Of a stretch of 64,000 nt of DNA, positions 26,234 through 35,498 are shown piece after piece. The stretch covers positions 62,001 to 126,000 of the forward strand of contig OZ243922.1 of assembly GCA_965213905.1 (NCBI GenBank), in the 5' to 3' direction. The translations under genes were made by a program, and so were the position numbers. Below the pieces are notes generated by a model, which was given only the letters and a program-made list of their open reading frames with translations, did not search any database and had not been told where the DNA came from. Source of the stretch: SIRX01 sp965213905. GTDB taxonomy: Bacteria; Actinomycetota; Rubrobacteria; Rubrobacterales; Rubrobacteraceae. The number at the start of each line of letters is the position of its first letter. The first letter of the stretch is position 1.

Positions 26234-27125
26234 CAGCCTGCGGTCGGCGGCCCGTTTCGAAGAACATCGGGTGCGCTTCGAAGATTATTTGGAAGAGCTG
26301 TACTTCTCTGAGGAGCCTCGATTGGAGGGGTTGGTCGAGGCCATGCGGTACGCCATGCTCGGTGGCGGCAAGCGGGTGAGGCCGACGTTGTGCATGGAGG
26401 CGGCATGGGTTTTCGGCGTGGAGCCGGAGGTGACGTTGCCCTCGGCGGCGGCGATAGAGCTAATCCACACTTACTCCCTGATCCACGACGACCTGCCCGC
26501 GATGGACGACGACGACTTTCGCCGGGGCCGGCCAACCACCCACAGAGAATACGGGGAGGCTATGGCGATACTCGCGGGGGACGCCTTTTTCGGCGAGGCA
26601 TTGACGCTCATCACGGTCCACCAGGAGGGCACTTGCGAGCAATCTCTGGAGGTGGTTCGGGAACTCGCCGGTTCTACCGGGGTCAACGGGATGGTTGGGG
26701 GCCAGGTCATAGACATGGACAACACCGGCCAGGGCCACGACACCGACCCAGAGACCCTGCAGATGATCCACAAGTATAAGACCGGAGCCCTCATAAAATC
26801 CTCCGCCCGGATCGGCGCCCTGCTCGGCGGCGCGAGCCCCGAGGATCAGGCATTCATCTCCAGCTACGCCGACGAACTTGGCCTGTGCTTCCAGATAGTA
26901 GACGACCTGCTAAACGCCACCTCCACCACGGAGGAACTCGGCAAAAGCGCCGGCAGCGACGCGGAGCAGGGCAAGGCGACGTTCGTCGGCATCTATGGCC
27001 TCGAAGGAGCCCGGCAGAAGGCCGACGAGTCCGCGGCCCGGGCCGCCGAAGCACTCTCGCGGGTGGACGGGGATACCACGGGCCTCCGGGACATGGCGCT
27101 CTTTGTCCGACACCGCGGGAGTTAG
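26226..27125 (+). CDS. polyprenyl diphosphate synthase (FPP/GGPP synthase, IspA type)
   Basis: Head-to-tail prenyl transferase joining isopentenyl diphosphate units. The first Asp-rich motif is intact in HDDLPAMDDDDFRRGRPT. The second reads D226-D227-L-L-N230, with Asn instead of the last Asp of DDxxD. LGGGKRVRP, GGQVIDM and the KTGAL motif are present. 299 residues. The position after nusB fits ispA of other bacteria (with xse and dxs), but those are absent here. Product chain length cannot be read safely. Confidence 0.9.
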   Translation: MDSSLRSAARFEEHRVRFEDYLEELYFSEEPRLEGLVEAMRYAMLGGGKRVRPTLCMEAAWVFGVEPEVTLPSAAAIELIHTYSLIHDDLPAMDDDDFRRGRPTTHREYGEAMAILAGDAFFGEALTLITVHQEGTCEQSLEVVRELAGSTGVNGMVGGQVIDMDNTGQGHDTDPETLQMIHKYKTGALIKSSARIGALLGGASPEDQAFISSYADELGLCFQIVDDLLNATSTTEELGKSAGSDAEQGKATFVGIYGLEGARQKADESAARAAEALSRVDGDTTGLRDMALFVRHRGS

Positions 27126-27134
27126 CCGCGTTTG

Positions 27135-27926
27135 ATGAAACAGAAACGCCAGAGGTTGGATTCTTTGCTGGTCGAGAAGGGCGTCGTCCAGAGCCGGAGC
27201 CGGGCGCAGGGCCTGATCCTCTCCGGCGCCGTCAGGGTCGGCGGCGAGGTCGTAACGAAAGCGGGCCTCCGCGTCGGCGAGGACGCGACGCTGCACGTAG
27301 AGGGTGAAGCCCCATACGTTTCCCGCGCCGGCGAAAAGCTCGCGGCCGCGCTGGACTTCTTCGGGATAGACGTTGCGGGACGAAACTGCCTGGACGCCGG
27401 GGCTTCCACCGGCGGTTTTACCGACGTGTTGCTCCAAAGCGGCGCGGAGAAAGTCATTTCTGTAGACGTAGGCTACGGGCAACTCGACTGGATGCTGCGC
27501 CAAGACCCGCGCGTAACGGTGCTGGAGCGGACCAACGTTCGGCATCTCTCCGGCCCGGATCTGCCTTTCAGCCCGGACCTGCTCGTCGGGGACCTGTCGT
27601 TCATCTCGCTCGCGGTCGCGCTGGAGAAGTTGCTCGCGACCACGCCTTCGGTTCGGGAGTTGGTCTTGCTGGTAAAACCCCAATTCGAAGCCGGGCCGAA
27701 ACAGGTCGGCCGCGGCGGCCTCGTCTCGGACCCGGAGGTCCACGTTCAGGTGATCCGGCGCACCGTCGAGGATTTCGCTTCGCTGGGCTTCGTCGCCCGG
27801 GACGTAACGCTCGCCCCGATACCCGGACGCCGGGCGGGAAACCGCGAGTACCCGTTGCACCTGATCCGGAACGGCTGTAGCTTTGTGCAGGATGGCCGCG
27901 TTCGAGAGGTAGTAGACGGTGGGTGA
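27135..27926 (+). CDS. tlyA: TlyA-family rRNA 2'-O-methyltransferase
   Basis: An N-terminal S4 RNA-binding domain (RLDSLLVEKGVVQSRSRAQG, about residues 6-65) is joined to an FtsJ-like SAM methyltransferase domain (YVSRAGEKLAAAL, then CLDAGASTGGFTDVLLQ). In mycobacteria TlyA methylates 16S and 23S rRNA and sets capreomycin sensitivity. 263 residues from ATG 27135; TTG 27132 is an equal candidate. Followed by nadK and recN as in other actinobacteria. Confidence 0.93.
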   Translation: MKQKRQRLDSLLVEKGVVQSRSRAQGLILSGAVRVGGEVVTKAGLRVGEDATLHVEGEAPYVSRAGEKLAAALDFFGIDVAGRNCLDAGASTGGFTDVLLQSGAEKVISVDVGYGQLDWMLRQDPRVTVLERTNVRHLSGPDLPFSPDLLVGDLSFISLAVALEKLLATTPSVRELVLLVKPQFEAGPKQVGRGGLVSDPEVHVQVIRRTVEDFASLGFVARDVTLAPIPGRRAGNREYPLHLIRNGCSFVQDGRVREVVDGG

Positions 27927-28722
27927 GATAGGAGAGATAAAGCGTGTCGGCGTTGTCGCGAACCCCAAAGTCAGCGACGGGTACCTGGAAAAGCTCGTAG
28001 AGGCGCTCGAAAAGCGGGACGTAGAGATCTCCGAGGTTCGACCCGAAAGCGAGCCCGACGGGGGGGCGAACCTGGACCTCGTGTTCGTCCTCGGCGGGGA
28101 TGGAACCATGCTCCGGGCTTCCCGGATGTACCCCGACAACGTTCTCCTCGGCGTAAACCTGGGCAAGGTGGGCTTCATGTCCGGCATGTTGCCGGACGAG
28201 ATCGAAGCCGGCGTCGAGAAAATTTGCGCCGGCAGGTTTCACGTCCAGGAGTACCGGATGCTGGAGGTGAAAGTAGACGGCGAAGAAGAGACGCAACTCG
28301 CCGCCAACGACGCCGTCCTGCTGAAGCAGAGGTCTCACCAGGTCGCCTCGGTAAACGTGTCCGTCGGCGGGGAGGAGCTCTTCGCCTTCCGGTGTGACGG
28401 CTTTATAGCGGCGACGCCGCTGGGTTCCACGGCGTACAGCCTCTCTGCCGGGGGTCCGATCATTTCCGGCGACGCCAAATGCTACGTGTTGGTGCCGATA
28501 GCCCCGCACGCCCTGGTCAGCCGTCCGCTGGTATTGGGTGAGGAGCAGATCACGGAACTAGAGTTGGTGGAGCGGGACGCGCTGCTCTCCATAGACGGCG
28601 GGGAACCACGCCCCGTACCCGAGGGAGAGAAAATAAAGATAAGGCTCTCCAAAGAAAGCGTTAGAATAGGCCGGACCGACGAGTGGACGTGGTGGCGAGC
28701 CGTACGGAGGACTTTCTTGTAG
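27919..28722 (+). CDS. nadK: NAD kinase
   Basis: Makes NADP from NAD. The GGDGT motif is in VFVLGGDGTMLRASR, followed by LGVNLGKVGFM, NDAVL and the substrate loop TPLGSTAYSLSAGGPI. 267 residues. GTG at 27919 overlaps tlyA by eight bases. The gene ends where recN begins, with the recN GTG overlapping the TAG stop. Confidence 0.95.
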   Translation: MGEIGEIKRVGVVANPKVSDGYLEKLVEALEKRDVEISEVRPESEPDGGANLDLVFVLGGDGTMLRASRMYPDNVLLGVNLGKVGFMSGMLPDEIEAGVEKICAGRFHVQEYRMLEVKVDGEEETQLAANDAVLLKQRSHQVASVNVSVGGEELFAFRCDGFIAATPLGSTAYSLSAGGPIISGDAKCYVLVPIAPHALVSRPLVLGEEQITELELVERDALLSIDGGEPRPVPEGEKIKIRLSKESVRIGRTDEWTWWRAVRRTFL

Positions 28723-30389
28723 TGCTAACGGAGATCTCCGTCGAGAATATAGCCCTTATCGAGCAAGCAACCCTCGAACTGGAGCCGGGGTTGAACGCGA
28801 TCACCGGCGAAACCGGCGCGGGTAAAACCCTGCTCGCGACCGCCTTACAAATGCTGCTCGGTAGCCGCGCCCGCTCCGAGAGCGTCCGGGCCGACGCCCA
28901 AAAAGCAACCGTGGAAGGTATTTTCGTCCTCCCTAACGGCACGAGAGAGCGTATCCTGGCGGACTCTTTGGGAGATTTGGCGGAGGAGATAGACCCCGAA
29001 GAAGACCTGGCGCTTCGCAGGACGCTTTCGGGTGCAGGCCGCTCGAAGTGCTACGTCAACGGCATGTCCGTGCCGGTGAAAACGCTGTCTTCCCTAGGCG
29101 AACGGCTGGTCTCGTACCACGGCCAGCGGGAGCAGGCCCGCCTTACCGACCCGTCGGAACAACTCGCCATCCTGGACGACTTTCTGGACGAGAAAGCCGC
29201 CCGTACGAAAGAGGAGCACGCCGTGCTGTGGAAAACGGTCGAGAAAGACCGCCGGGAGTTGCAAGACCTACGCTCCTCGGAGGAGTCCCGGCTGCGCGAG
29301 GTTGACTTTCTCCGGTATCAGGTGTCGGAGCTTGAAGAGGCAGGGTACAGTGCCGAGGAGGTCGGGGACCTCACCCGGGAGCGGGACCGGCTCCGCAACG
29401 TCACGGACCTCCTGCGGTCGGCCGCCGGGGCCGCGGGCGCCCTGTCCTCCGAAGAAGGCGGCGCCATAGAAAGCTCGGCCCGGGCTGTTTCCGAGTTGGA
29501 GCAGGCCTCACAGTACGACGAAAGCCTCTCGGATTTGCTTCAACGGCTCGCCGGGCTCTCGGCGGAGCTTGAGGACGTTCTCTACGAGCTGAGGTCTTAT
29601 GTCGAGGAGTTAGAGGCAGACCCGGATCGCCTGGAGACGGTCGAGGACCGGATGGCCGCTTTGCGGGCGCTGGAGCGCAAGTACGGCGAAAACGTCGAAG
29701 GTTATCTGGAGCAGTCACGCGCCCGGCTCGAACGTCTGGAAAATTTCGCCTCCGAAACGGCGGACCTCGAAACCCGCATCCGGGAGGGCGAAAACCGGCT
29801 GGGGGAGTCAGCCCGGGAAATTACCGCCGGCAGGGAACGGGCCGCAGAGAAGCTGGCGGGGCGGGTGCAGGAGAACCTGGCGGACCTCAACCTGGGTAAG
29901 ACCACGTTTCGGGTGGAGCTCATCGGCACTGAACCCGGGCCTTCGGGAAGCGAGCGCGTAGAGTTTTTGATACAGCCAAACCCGGGTGAGCCGGAGCTCG
30001 CCGTCCGGCGCTACGCCTCGGGCGGGGAGCTTAGCCGGATCATGCTGGCCCTTCGCCTTTCTCAGGAGCGGGTCGAGCCGGGGGCCACGTACGTCTTCGA
30101 CGAGGTGGATGCCGGCATCGGGGGCGAGACGGCGACGGCCGTCGGGGAAAAGCTCCGGGAACTGGGAGAGCGCAACCAGGTCCTAACGATCACCCATTTG
30201 CCCCAGATCGCCTCCGGCGCGGCGTCCCACGTGGTCGTCTCTAAAGAGGAGACCAACGGACGGACCATCACCCGGATAGACCGCATCGGCGGCGAAGAGC
30301 GCCGGCGGGAGCTTGCCCGGATGCTCTCCGGCCGGGTGGATGACGCTTCGCTGGCCCACGCCTCGGAGCTTCTGGTGGGGCAGAGTTGA
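28722..30389 (+). CDS. recN: DNA repair protein RecN
   Basis: SMC-like ATPase of double-strand-break repair. Walker A GETGAGKT lies near residue 30, a long central coiled coil spans about residues 145-370, and the C-terminal half has YASGGELSRIMLALRL (signature) and TYVFDEVDAGIGGETA (Walker B). 555 residues. GTG 28722 gives the usual N-terminus (VLTEISVENIALIEQ); GTG 28683 upstream would add 13 residues within nadK. The gene order nadK-recN-steA is the mycobacterial one. Confidence 0.95.
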   Translation: MLTEISVENIALIEQATLELEPGLNAITGETGAGKTLLATALQMLLGSRARSESVRADAQKATVEGIFVLPNGTRERILADSLGDLAEEIDPEEDLALRRTLSGAGRSKCYVNGMSVPVKTLSSLGERLVSYHGQREQARLTDPSEQLAILDDFLDEKAARTKEEHAVLWKTVEKDRRELQDLRSSEESRLREVDFLRYQVSELEEAGYSAEEVGDLTRERDRLRNVTDLLRSAAGAAGALSSEEGGAIESSARAVSELEQASQYDESLSDLLQRLAGLSAELEDVLYELRSYVEELEADPDRLETVEDRMAALRALERKYGENVEGYLEQSRARLERLENFASETADLETRIREGENRLGESAREITAGRERAAEKLAGRVQENLADLNLGKTTFRVELIGTEPGPSGSERVEFLIQPNPGEPELAVRRYASGGELSRIMLALRLSQERVEPGATYVFDEVDAGIGGETATAVGEKLRELGERNQVLTITHLPQIASGAASHVVVSKEETNGRTITRIDRIGGEERRRELARMLSGRVDDASLAHASELLVGQS

Positions 30390-31558
30390 GAAACCCGCGC
30401 CACTGGAGGAAAGCCCGCCTCAAGCGTACTTCCGGCCTCTCGGGACGGGCGATGCTCGGCCTGAAGACCAAGGATCTGGCGCCGCTTCTGGGCGCCTCGA
30501 ACATTCCGATCATCAACCACGAGAACATAGACCGCGTGGCCGCCGAGTCGCTGGTCGAGTCCGGCGTGGGCGCGGTGGTGAACGCCGCCGGGTGCTCCAC
30601 GGGCCACTACCCGAACCTGGGTCCCCTGGTGCTGGCCCGGGCCGGAGTCTGCATCCTGGACAACGTGGGCATCAAGGTCTTCGACCGGATAAAGGATGGA
30701 GACGAGGTCGAGTTGCACGGCGAAGGCCTCTACCGCGGCGGCGAGCTCGTGGCCGTCGGGCAGCCGCTGGACCTCGAAGCCGTCGAGAAGCAGTTGCGGG
30801 AGAGCAAAGAAGGGCTCGGCGACACCTTGGAGAGCTTCGCCCGCAATACGGTGGAGTTTATGCGGCTGGAGAGGGACATACTCTTTTCCACCCTAGACGT
30901 ACCGGCGGACGTCGCAAAGAAAATCCGTGGCCGCCAGGTGCTAGTGGTAGTCCGCGGCTACGACTACCGGCAAGATCTGGAAGCCCTGGGGCCGTACATC
31001 CGGGGGGAGCATCCTTTTGTCATCGGGGTGGACGGCGGCGCCGACGCGGTGCTGGAAACCGGCTGGCGTCCCAACCTCGTGTTTGGGGACATGGATTCCG
31101 TCTCCGACAAGGCTTTGCTTGTGGCGGATCACGTCCTCGTCCACGGCTACGAGACGGGGCACGCGCCCGGCATGGAGCGGGTGAAAAAGGCCGGCGTCAA
31201 AGAAGCCGAGGTTTTGGCGGCGCCGGGACTTTCGGAAGATATAGCAATACTGCTGGCGGAGCAGTCGGAGGCGGAGTTGATCGTCGCCGTCGGGACCCAC
31301 GTCGGCCTGGTCGAGTTTCTGGATAAGGGCCGCAAGGGCGCCTCGTCCACCTTCCTGACGCGGCTCAAGGTCGGCGCGAGGCTGGTGGACGCGAAGGGCG
31401 TCAGCAAGCTCTACCCGTCCCGGGTGTCGGCCGGACAGTTGTTAGCCCTGGTGGTCGCCGGGTTGGTGGCCGTGGCCGTGGTCGTCTACTCTTCGGAGCC
31501 CCTGTACGAGATCTTCCGGGTCCTGGCGATCAAGCTGCGGCTGCTGCTCGGCGTTTAG
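30386..31558 (+). CDS. steA: SteA-like cytokinetic ring protein
   Basis: Resembles the SteA proteins of Corynebacteriales, which act with SteB at the division site. A thiamin-pyrophosphokinase-like domain (PFVIGVDGGADAVLETGWRP, then VFGDMDSVSDKAL) is visible around residues 210-260, and one C-terminal transmembrane helix lies at about 350-375 (LLALVVAGLVAVAVVVY). 390 residues. The TTG start overlaps the recN stop as TTGA. steB follows three bases after its stop. Confidence 0.87.
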   Translation: MRNPRHWRKARLKRTSGLSGRAMLGLKTKDLAPLLGASNIPIINHENIDRVAAESLVESGVGAVVNAAGCSTGHYPNLGPLVLARAGVCILDNVGIKVFDRIKDGDEVELHGEGLYRGGELVAVGQPLDLEAVEKQLRESKEGLGDTLESFARNTVEFMRLERDILFSTLDVPADVAKKIRGRQVLVVVRGYDYRQDLEALGPYIRGEHPFVIGVDGGADAVLETGWRPNLVFGDMDSVSDKALLVADHVLVHGYETGHAPGMERVKKAGVKEAEVLAAPGLSEDIAILLAEQSEAELIVAVGTHVGLVEFLDKGRKGASSTFLTRLKVGARLVDAKGVSKLYPSRVSAGQLLALVVAGLVAVAVVVYSSEPLYEIFRVLAIKLRLLLGV

Positions 31559-31561
31559 GAC

Positions 31562-32347
31562 ATGCCGGACCTTCGTTACCACGTGATCTCCTTGATCTCC
31601 GTTTTCCTCGCCCTGGCGATAGGCGTACTCCTCGGTATAGCGATGGCCGACCGGAACATAATTACCGACCAACTTCAGTCCGAGGTGACCGGCATCCAGG
31701 AGCAACTCGACGAACAGCGGGAGCTTATCGCCGAACGCAACCAGGAGATCTCCGAACAAGAGCGTTCCCTCGACGAAATGTCCGAGGTGATGCTCTCCGA
31801 CCGCCTCCAAAGCACAGACGTGGCGATGGTGTTGGGACCCTGGGCCGACGATAACGTGGCCGACGAAGTGCAGAACGCCGTTTTCAACGAAGCGGGCGCC
31901 GACCTGACCTCACGAAAACGTCTCCCCGCACCGGACCCCTCCGGCCTCACGACCCCAGACGTCGAGAACCCCGAAGTTGTTTACGCCGACGAAGCCCTCG
32001 ACACCCTGGGCAACATAGACGCCGAGACCCCCCAGGTGATCCTCTACGTCGGCGGCGGCGAACCTCCCCCGGAGGTGTCTGAAAGCACCGTGGAAAACCT
32101 CGAAACCGCCCAGAGGGCGATGTTCGAGGTCTGGCAAGAGGCCGGCGTCCGGATTATCGCCACGGAGCCCACGGAGACCGGGAGGAGTGAGATACCGCTG
32201 TTTCTAGATATCGGAATACCTTCCGTGGACAACGTAGATACCGCGGTAGGCCGCGCCGCCGTCGTAGAGCTCTCCGACGGTTTCGAAGAAGGCTCTTACG
32301 GAACCAAATCAACCGCTTCCTCGCTATTTCCCTCGACCCCGGGCTAA
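31562..32347 (+). CDS. steB: SteB/MctB-like membrane protein
   Basis: An N-terminal transmembrane helix (about residues 7-28, ISLISVFLALAIGVLLGIAM) is followed by a coiled coil (about 35-75) and an extracytoplasmic domain with LYVGGGEPPPEVSES. This is the DUF3186 family called copper transporter MctB in Mycobacterium and SteB in Corynebacterium. The early RYHVISLISVFLALAIG motif is typical. 261 residues. Partner of SteA by position; the copper role is not visible in the sequence. Confidence 0.85.
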   Translation: MPDLRYHVISLISVFLALAIGVLLGIAMADRNIITDQLQSEVTGIQEQLDEQRELIAERNQEISEQERSLDEMSEVMLSDRLQSTDVAMVLGPWADDNVADEVQNAVFNEAGADLTSRKRLPAPDPSGLTTPDVENPEVVYADEALDTLGNIDAETPQVILYVGGGEPPPEVSESTVENLETAQRAMFEVWQEAGVRIIATEPTETGRSEIPLFLDIGIPSVDNVDTAVGRAAVVELSDGFEEGSYGTKSTASSLFPSTPG

Positions 32348-32357
32348 GAAGAGAACA

Positions 32358-33044
32358 GTGATTCAGGCTGCCACAGCGGTCGTGCCCGCCCACAACGAAC
32401 AAGCCCGCCTGGCACACACGCTGGAAGCCTTAATCTCTATCCCCGCGATAAACCACCTGATAGTGGTGGACGACGGTAGCCGGGATCCCACCGCCACCAT
32501 CGCCCGGAATAAAGGCGCCGAAGTCCTCTACTCATCTCCGAAGAGAGAACCGGCCGGAAAAGGTAGAGCCCTCCTAACCGGACTGGCCCGCGCCAGGCTC
32601 AGAGATACCGGCGCCGTACTAATAGCCGACGCGGACCTCGGTACTTCGGCTTCCCGCCTGGTCCAACTGCTCGAAGCCCTGGACGAGAGATCTCCGGCAA
32701 CCATAGCCAAATTTCCACCAGCCAAAGGCGCAGGCTTCGGCCTGGTAAAAAGGTTCGCCCGGCGCGGCATCTCCAGCCGCACCGGTTTCTACCCCGCCGA
32801 GCCCCTCTCCGGCCAAAGAGCACTGTTGGCCGGAGTGTTAGACAAAATACCGGGCCTGGCGCCGGGATACGGCGCTGAAGTGGGCATGACGCTCGACCTG
32901 CTCTCCGCCGGCGTCACCCCCCGCGAGGTGCCGGTAAACCTCCGACACCGGGCAACCGGCAGAAACTTCTCGGGCTTCGCACACCGCGCCCGTCAAGGCT
33001 TCGACATACTCCGGGCCCTCCGGGGCGAGCGCATACCGTGGTAG
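32358..33044 (+). CDS. family 2 glycosyltransferase
   Basis: GT-A fold enzyme: AVVPAHNEQARLAHTLEAL start, VVDDGSRDPT nucleotide-binding motif and the DxD motif in LIADADLGTS. 228 residues, one catalytic domain with no clear membrane segment. GTG start at 32358. It lies between steB and a MraY-like enzyme and overlaps the latter by seven bases. A joint role in cell-envelope glycan synthesis is inferred; donor and acceptor are unknown. Confidence 0.85.
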   Translation: MIQAATAVVPAHNEQARLAHTLEALISIPAINHLIVVDDGSRDPTATIARNKGAEVLYSSPKREPAGKGRALLTGLARARLRDTGAVLIADADLGTSASRLVQLLEALDERSPATIAKFPPAKGAGFGLVKRFARRGISSRTGFYPAEPLSGQRALLAGVLDKIPGLAPGYGAEVGMTLDLLSAGVTPREVPVNLRHRATGRNFSGFAHRARQGFDILRALRGERIPW

Positions 33045-33844
33045 CCGTTTCTCTGTTCTTGGCCGGAATCTTTCTGACGCTGCTGGCTTTCGCGGCACTC
33101 CGGCACCTCCTGCCAAAGCAGACCAACTACAGAGGGCAAAACATCCCCGGCGCAACCGGGGTACTTTTTATACCTATAATACTCGTAACTCTAGTGCTGG
33201 TTCTGGTTAACACGGTGGCTGGGGGTAAAAGTCTGGTTTTTTATCTGGTCTACGCGCTGGTTTGCGGGGTGATGGGTTACGTAGATGACGTGTGGGGTGG
33301 CACGCAGTCGCGGGGCTTTAGGGGGCATTTGGGCGCATTGGCGAGGGGGAAAGTGACGACCGGCGCGCTCAAGATTTTCGTGCTGGGGGGAGGGGCGGTG
33401 ATGGTTGGGTTCGCGGTTTTCGGTCCGGGTTGGCGAGCCTTGGCGGCGGCGTTTCTTCTGGCGGGGAGCGTTAATACGGCGAACCTGTTGGATCTGCGGC
33501 CGGGTCGAACGATAAAGTTTTTAGGAGTTCCGGTTTTGGTTTTGCTTTCTCTGGCGTCTTACACTGTCGTAACGGTGGTGATCGGGATCATAGGTGCGGT
33601 AACCTCGCTATTTTATTTCGACCTCAAAGGGCGTATGATGCTGGGTGATGCGGGCGCGGCAATCTATGGATCTGTTCTCGGGTATTTGATCTTGGTGGAG
33701 GGACCCGGCATCATCTGGTGGCTCGCCGGTTTATTTATAGTCGGTGTGACCGTGCTGGCCGAAGTTTCGAGCATATCCCGGGTTATCCAGGAGGTAGAGA
33801 CGTTAAGGCGATTCGACCGTTGGGGGCGTGGTGTTGATGAGTGA
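33038..33844 (+). CDS. MraY/WecA-like polyprenyl-phosphate glycosyl-1-phosphate transferase homologue
   Basis: Polytopic membrane protein of 268 residues with about eight hydrophobic segments. MraY-superfamily points are visible: NYRGQNIPGATGVLF near the start, GYVDDVWGG (metal-binding Asp pair), NTANLLDLRPGR and GDAGAAIYGSVLG. It is shorter than MraY (about 320-360 residues), so it is a paralogue whose lipid-linked sugar is unknown. GTG 33038. Works next to the GT2 upstream; pyrG overlaps its end. Confidence 0.82.
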   Translation: MVAVSLFLAGIFLTLLAFAALRHLLPKQTNYRGQNIPGATGVLFIPIILVTLVLVLVNTVAGGKSLVFYLVYALVCGVMGYVDDVWGGTQSRGFRGHLGALARGKVTTGALKIFVLGGGAVMVGFAVFGPGWRALAAAFLLAGSVNTANLLDLRPGRTIKFLGVPVLVLLSLASYTVVTVVIGIIGAVTSLFYFDLKGRMMLGDAGAAIYGSVLGYLILVEGPGIIWWLAGLFIVGVTVLAEVSSISRVIQEVETLRRFDRWGRGVDE

Positions 33845-35498
33845 GACGAAATATATCTTTGTAACCGGTGGCGTGGTGTCTTCTATCGGGAAGGGGACCA
33901 GCGCGGCGGCAATGGGGATGTTGCTGAAAAGTCGGGGCTACCGGGTCGTTCTACAGAAGTTCGACCCTTACATAAACGTAGACCCCGGCACCATGAACCC
34001 GTACCAGCACGGGGAAGTCTTCGTTACCGAAGACGGGGCGGAGACGGACCTGGACCTCGGCCACTACGAGCGGTTTTTGGACGAGGAGTTGGGAAAGCTC
34101 TCCAACGTGACTACCGGAAGTGTTTACTGGGAGGTAATAAGCCGGGAGCGTCGGGGGGATTATCTCGGGGCCACGGTGCAGGTGATCCCGCACATAACCA
34201 ACGAGATCAAATCCCGCATAGGTCGCCTGGGTGAAGATAAAGACATCGTGATAACCGAGATCGGGGGCACGGTCGGCGACATCGAGAGCCTGCCGTTTCT
34301 GGAGGCGATCCGGCAATTTCGCAACGACGTGGGTCGCGGAAACGTCATGTACGTCCACGTCTCGTACGTGCCGTACATAGACGCCGCCGGCGAGCTAAAG
34401 ACCAAGCCGACGCAACACTCGGCCCAGCGGCTCCGGGAGATCGGCATCTCGCCGGACGTGCTCATCTGCCGGGCCGACCGGCCTATCGGGGAGGAGATCC
34501 GGCGCAAAATAGCCCTCTTTGGCGATACGGAGTTCGACTCGGTTATCCCGGCCGAAAACTCGCCGACGCTCTACGACATTCCCCTTAGGCTCCACGAGGA
34601 AGGCCTCGACGAGTTGGTGCTGGAGAAGCTCGATTTGCCGCCGTCCAGCGCGGATTTTCGGGAGTGGAAGGACATGGTGGCCCGCCTCCACGAACCCGAG
34701 AAGACCCTGCGGGTCGCGGTGGTAGGAAAGTACATAAAGCTGGAAGACTCCTACCTGTCGGTGGTCGAGGCGTTGGGGCACGCGGGCGGCGAGCAAGGGG
34801 TGAAGGTAGAGCTGGACTGGGTGGATTCCGAAACGCTCACCGACCGGGACGCCGCGCGGGAGAGGCTCTCCGGGGTGGACGGCATATCGGTCTTGCCGGG
34901 CTTCGGTTCCCGGGGTATCGAGGGTATGATTGAGGCCGCCCGCTACGCCCGGGAGAGTGGAACACCATACCTGGGGCTCTGCCTGGGGTTGCAGATCGGG
35001 GTGATAGAGTTCGCCCGAAACGCCGCGGGATTGGAGATGGCAAACTCCACGGAGTTCGAGCCCGAAACACCCCACCCCGTCATAGATATTATGGCGGACC
35101 AGGTCGGCGTCGAGATGGGCGGCACGATGCGCCTCGGGCGCTACCCGTGCAAGCTTCAGCCGGAGACCGTGGCCGCCGGGGTCTACAAAACCGACCTCGT
35201 GAACGAGCGCCACCGGCACCGCTACGAGGTCAACAACTCGTACCGGGAGACTCTTTCGGAGGCCGGCATGATGTTCTCCGGCACGTCGCCGGACGGCCGC
35301 CTGGTAGAGATCGCCGAGTTGGAGAACCACCCGTTCTTTATCGGGAGCCAGTTTCACCCGGAGTTCAAGAGCCGGCCCCTGCGCCCCGCGCCGCTGTTTA
35401 GCGGCTTTATCGGCGCGTGCGGAAATTTTAGCGACGCCCGCGCCGGAGAGCAGGATCCGGAAGAGATGACCCCGACAGAGAAACAGGCCACCCTCTGA
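33837..35498 (+). CDS. pyrG: CTP synthase
   Basis: Makes CTP from UTP with glutamine. The N-terminal synthetase domain reads YIFVTGGVVSSIGKGTSAAAMG and QKFDPYINVDPGTMNPYQHGEV; the C-terminal glutaminase domain has the nucleophile Cys in PYLGLCLGLQIG and the His/Glu pair in QFHPEFKSRP. 553 residues. ATG 33837 is favoured over the clustered GTG/TTG codons just before it. The last about 25 residues are a polar tail. Confidence 0.96.
   Translation: MSETKYIFVTGGVVSSIGKGTSAAAMGMLLKSRGYRVVLQKFDPYINVDPGTMNPYQHGEVFVTEDGAETDLDLGHYERFLDEELGKLSNVTTGSVYWEVISRERRGDYLGATVQVIPHITNEIKSRIGRLGEDKDIVITEIGGTVGDIESLPFLEAIRQFRNDVGRGNVMYVHVSYVPYIDAAGELKTKPTQHSAQRLREIGISPDVLICRADRPIGEEIRRKIALFGDTEFDSVIPAENSPTLYDIPLRLHEEGLDELVLEKLDLPPSSADFREWKDMVARLHEPEKTLRVAVVGKYIKLEDSYLSVVEALGHAGGEQGVKVELDWVDSETLTDRDAARERLSGVDGISVLPGFGSRGIEGMIEAARYARESGTPYLGLCLGLQIGVIEFARNAAGLEMANSTEFEPETPHPVIDIMADQVGVEMGGTMRLGRYPCKLQPETVAAGVYKTDLVNERHRHRYEVNNSYRETLSEAGMMFSGTSPDGRLVEIAELENHPFFIGSQFHPEFKSRPLRPAPLFSGFIGACGNFSDARAGEQDPEEMTPTEKQATL

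Noticed and set aside
26910..28187. 425-codon open frame on the reverse strand
   Set aside because: Covers tlyA and neighbours in antisense; no motif, and the + strand genes are certain.
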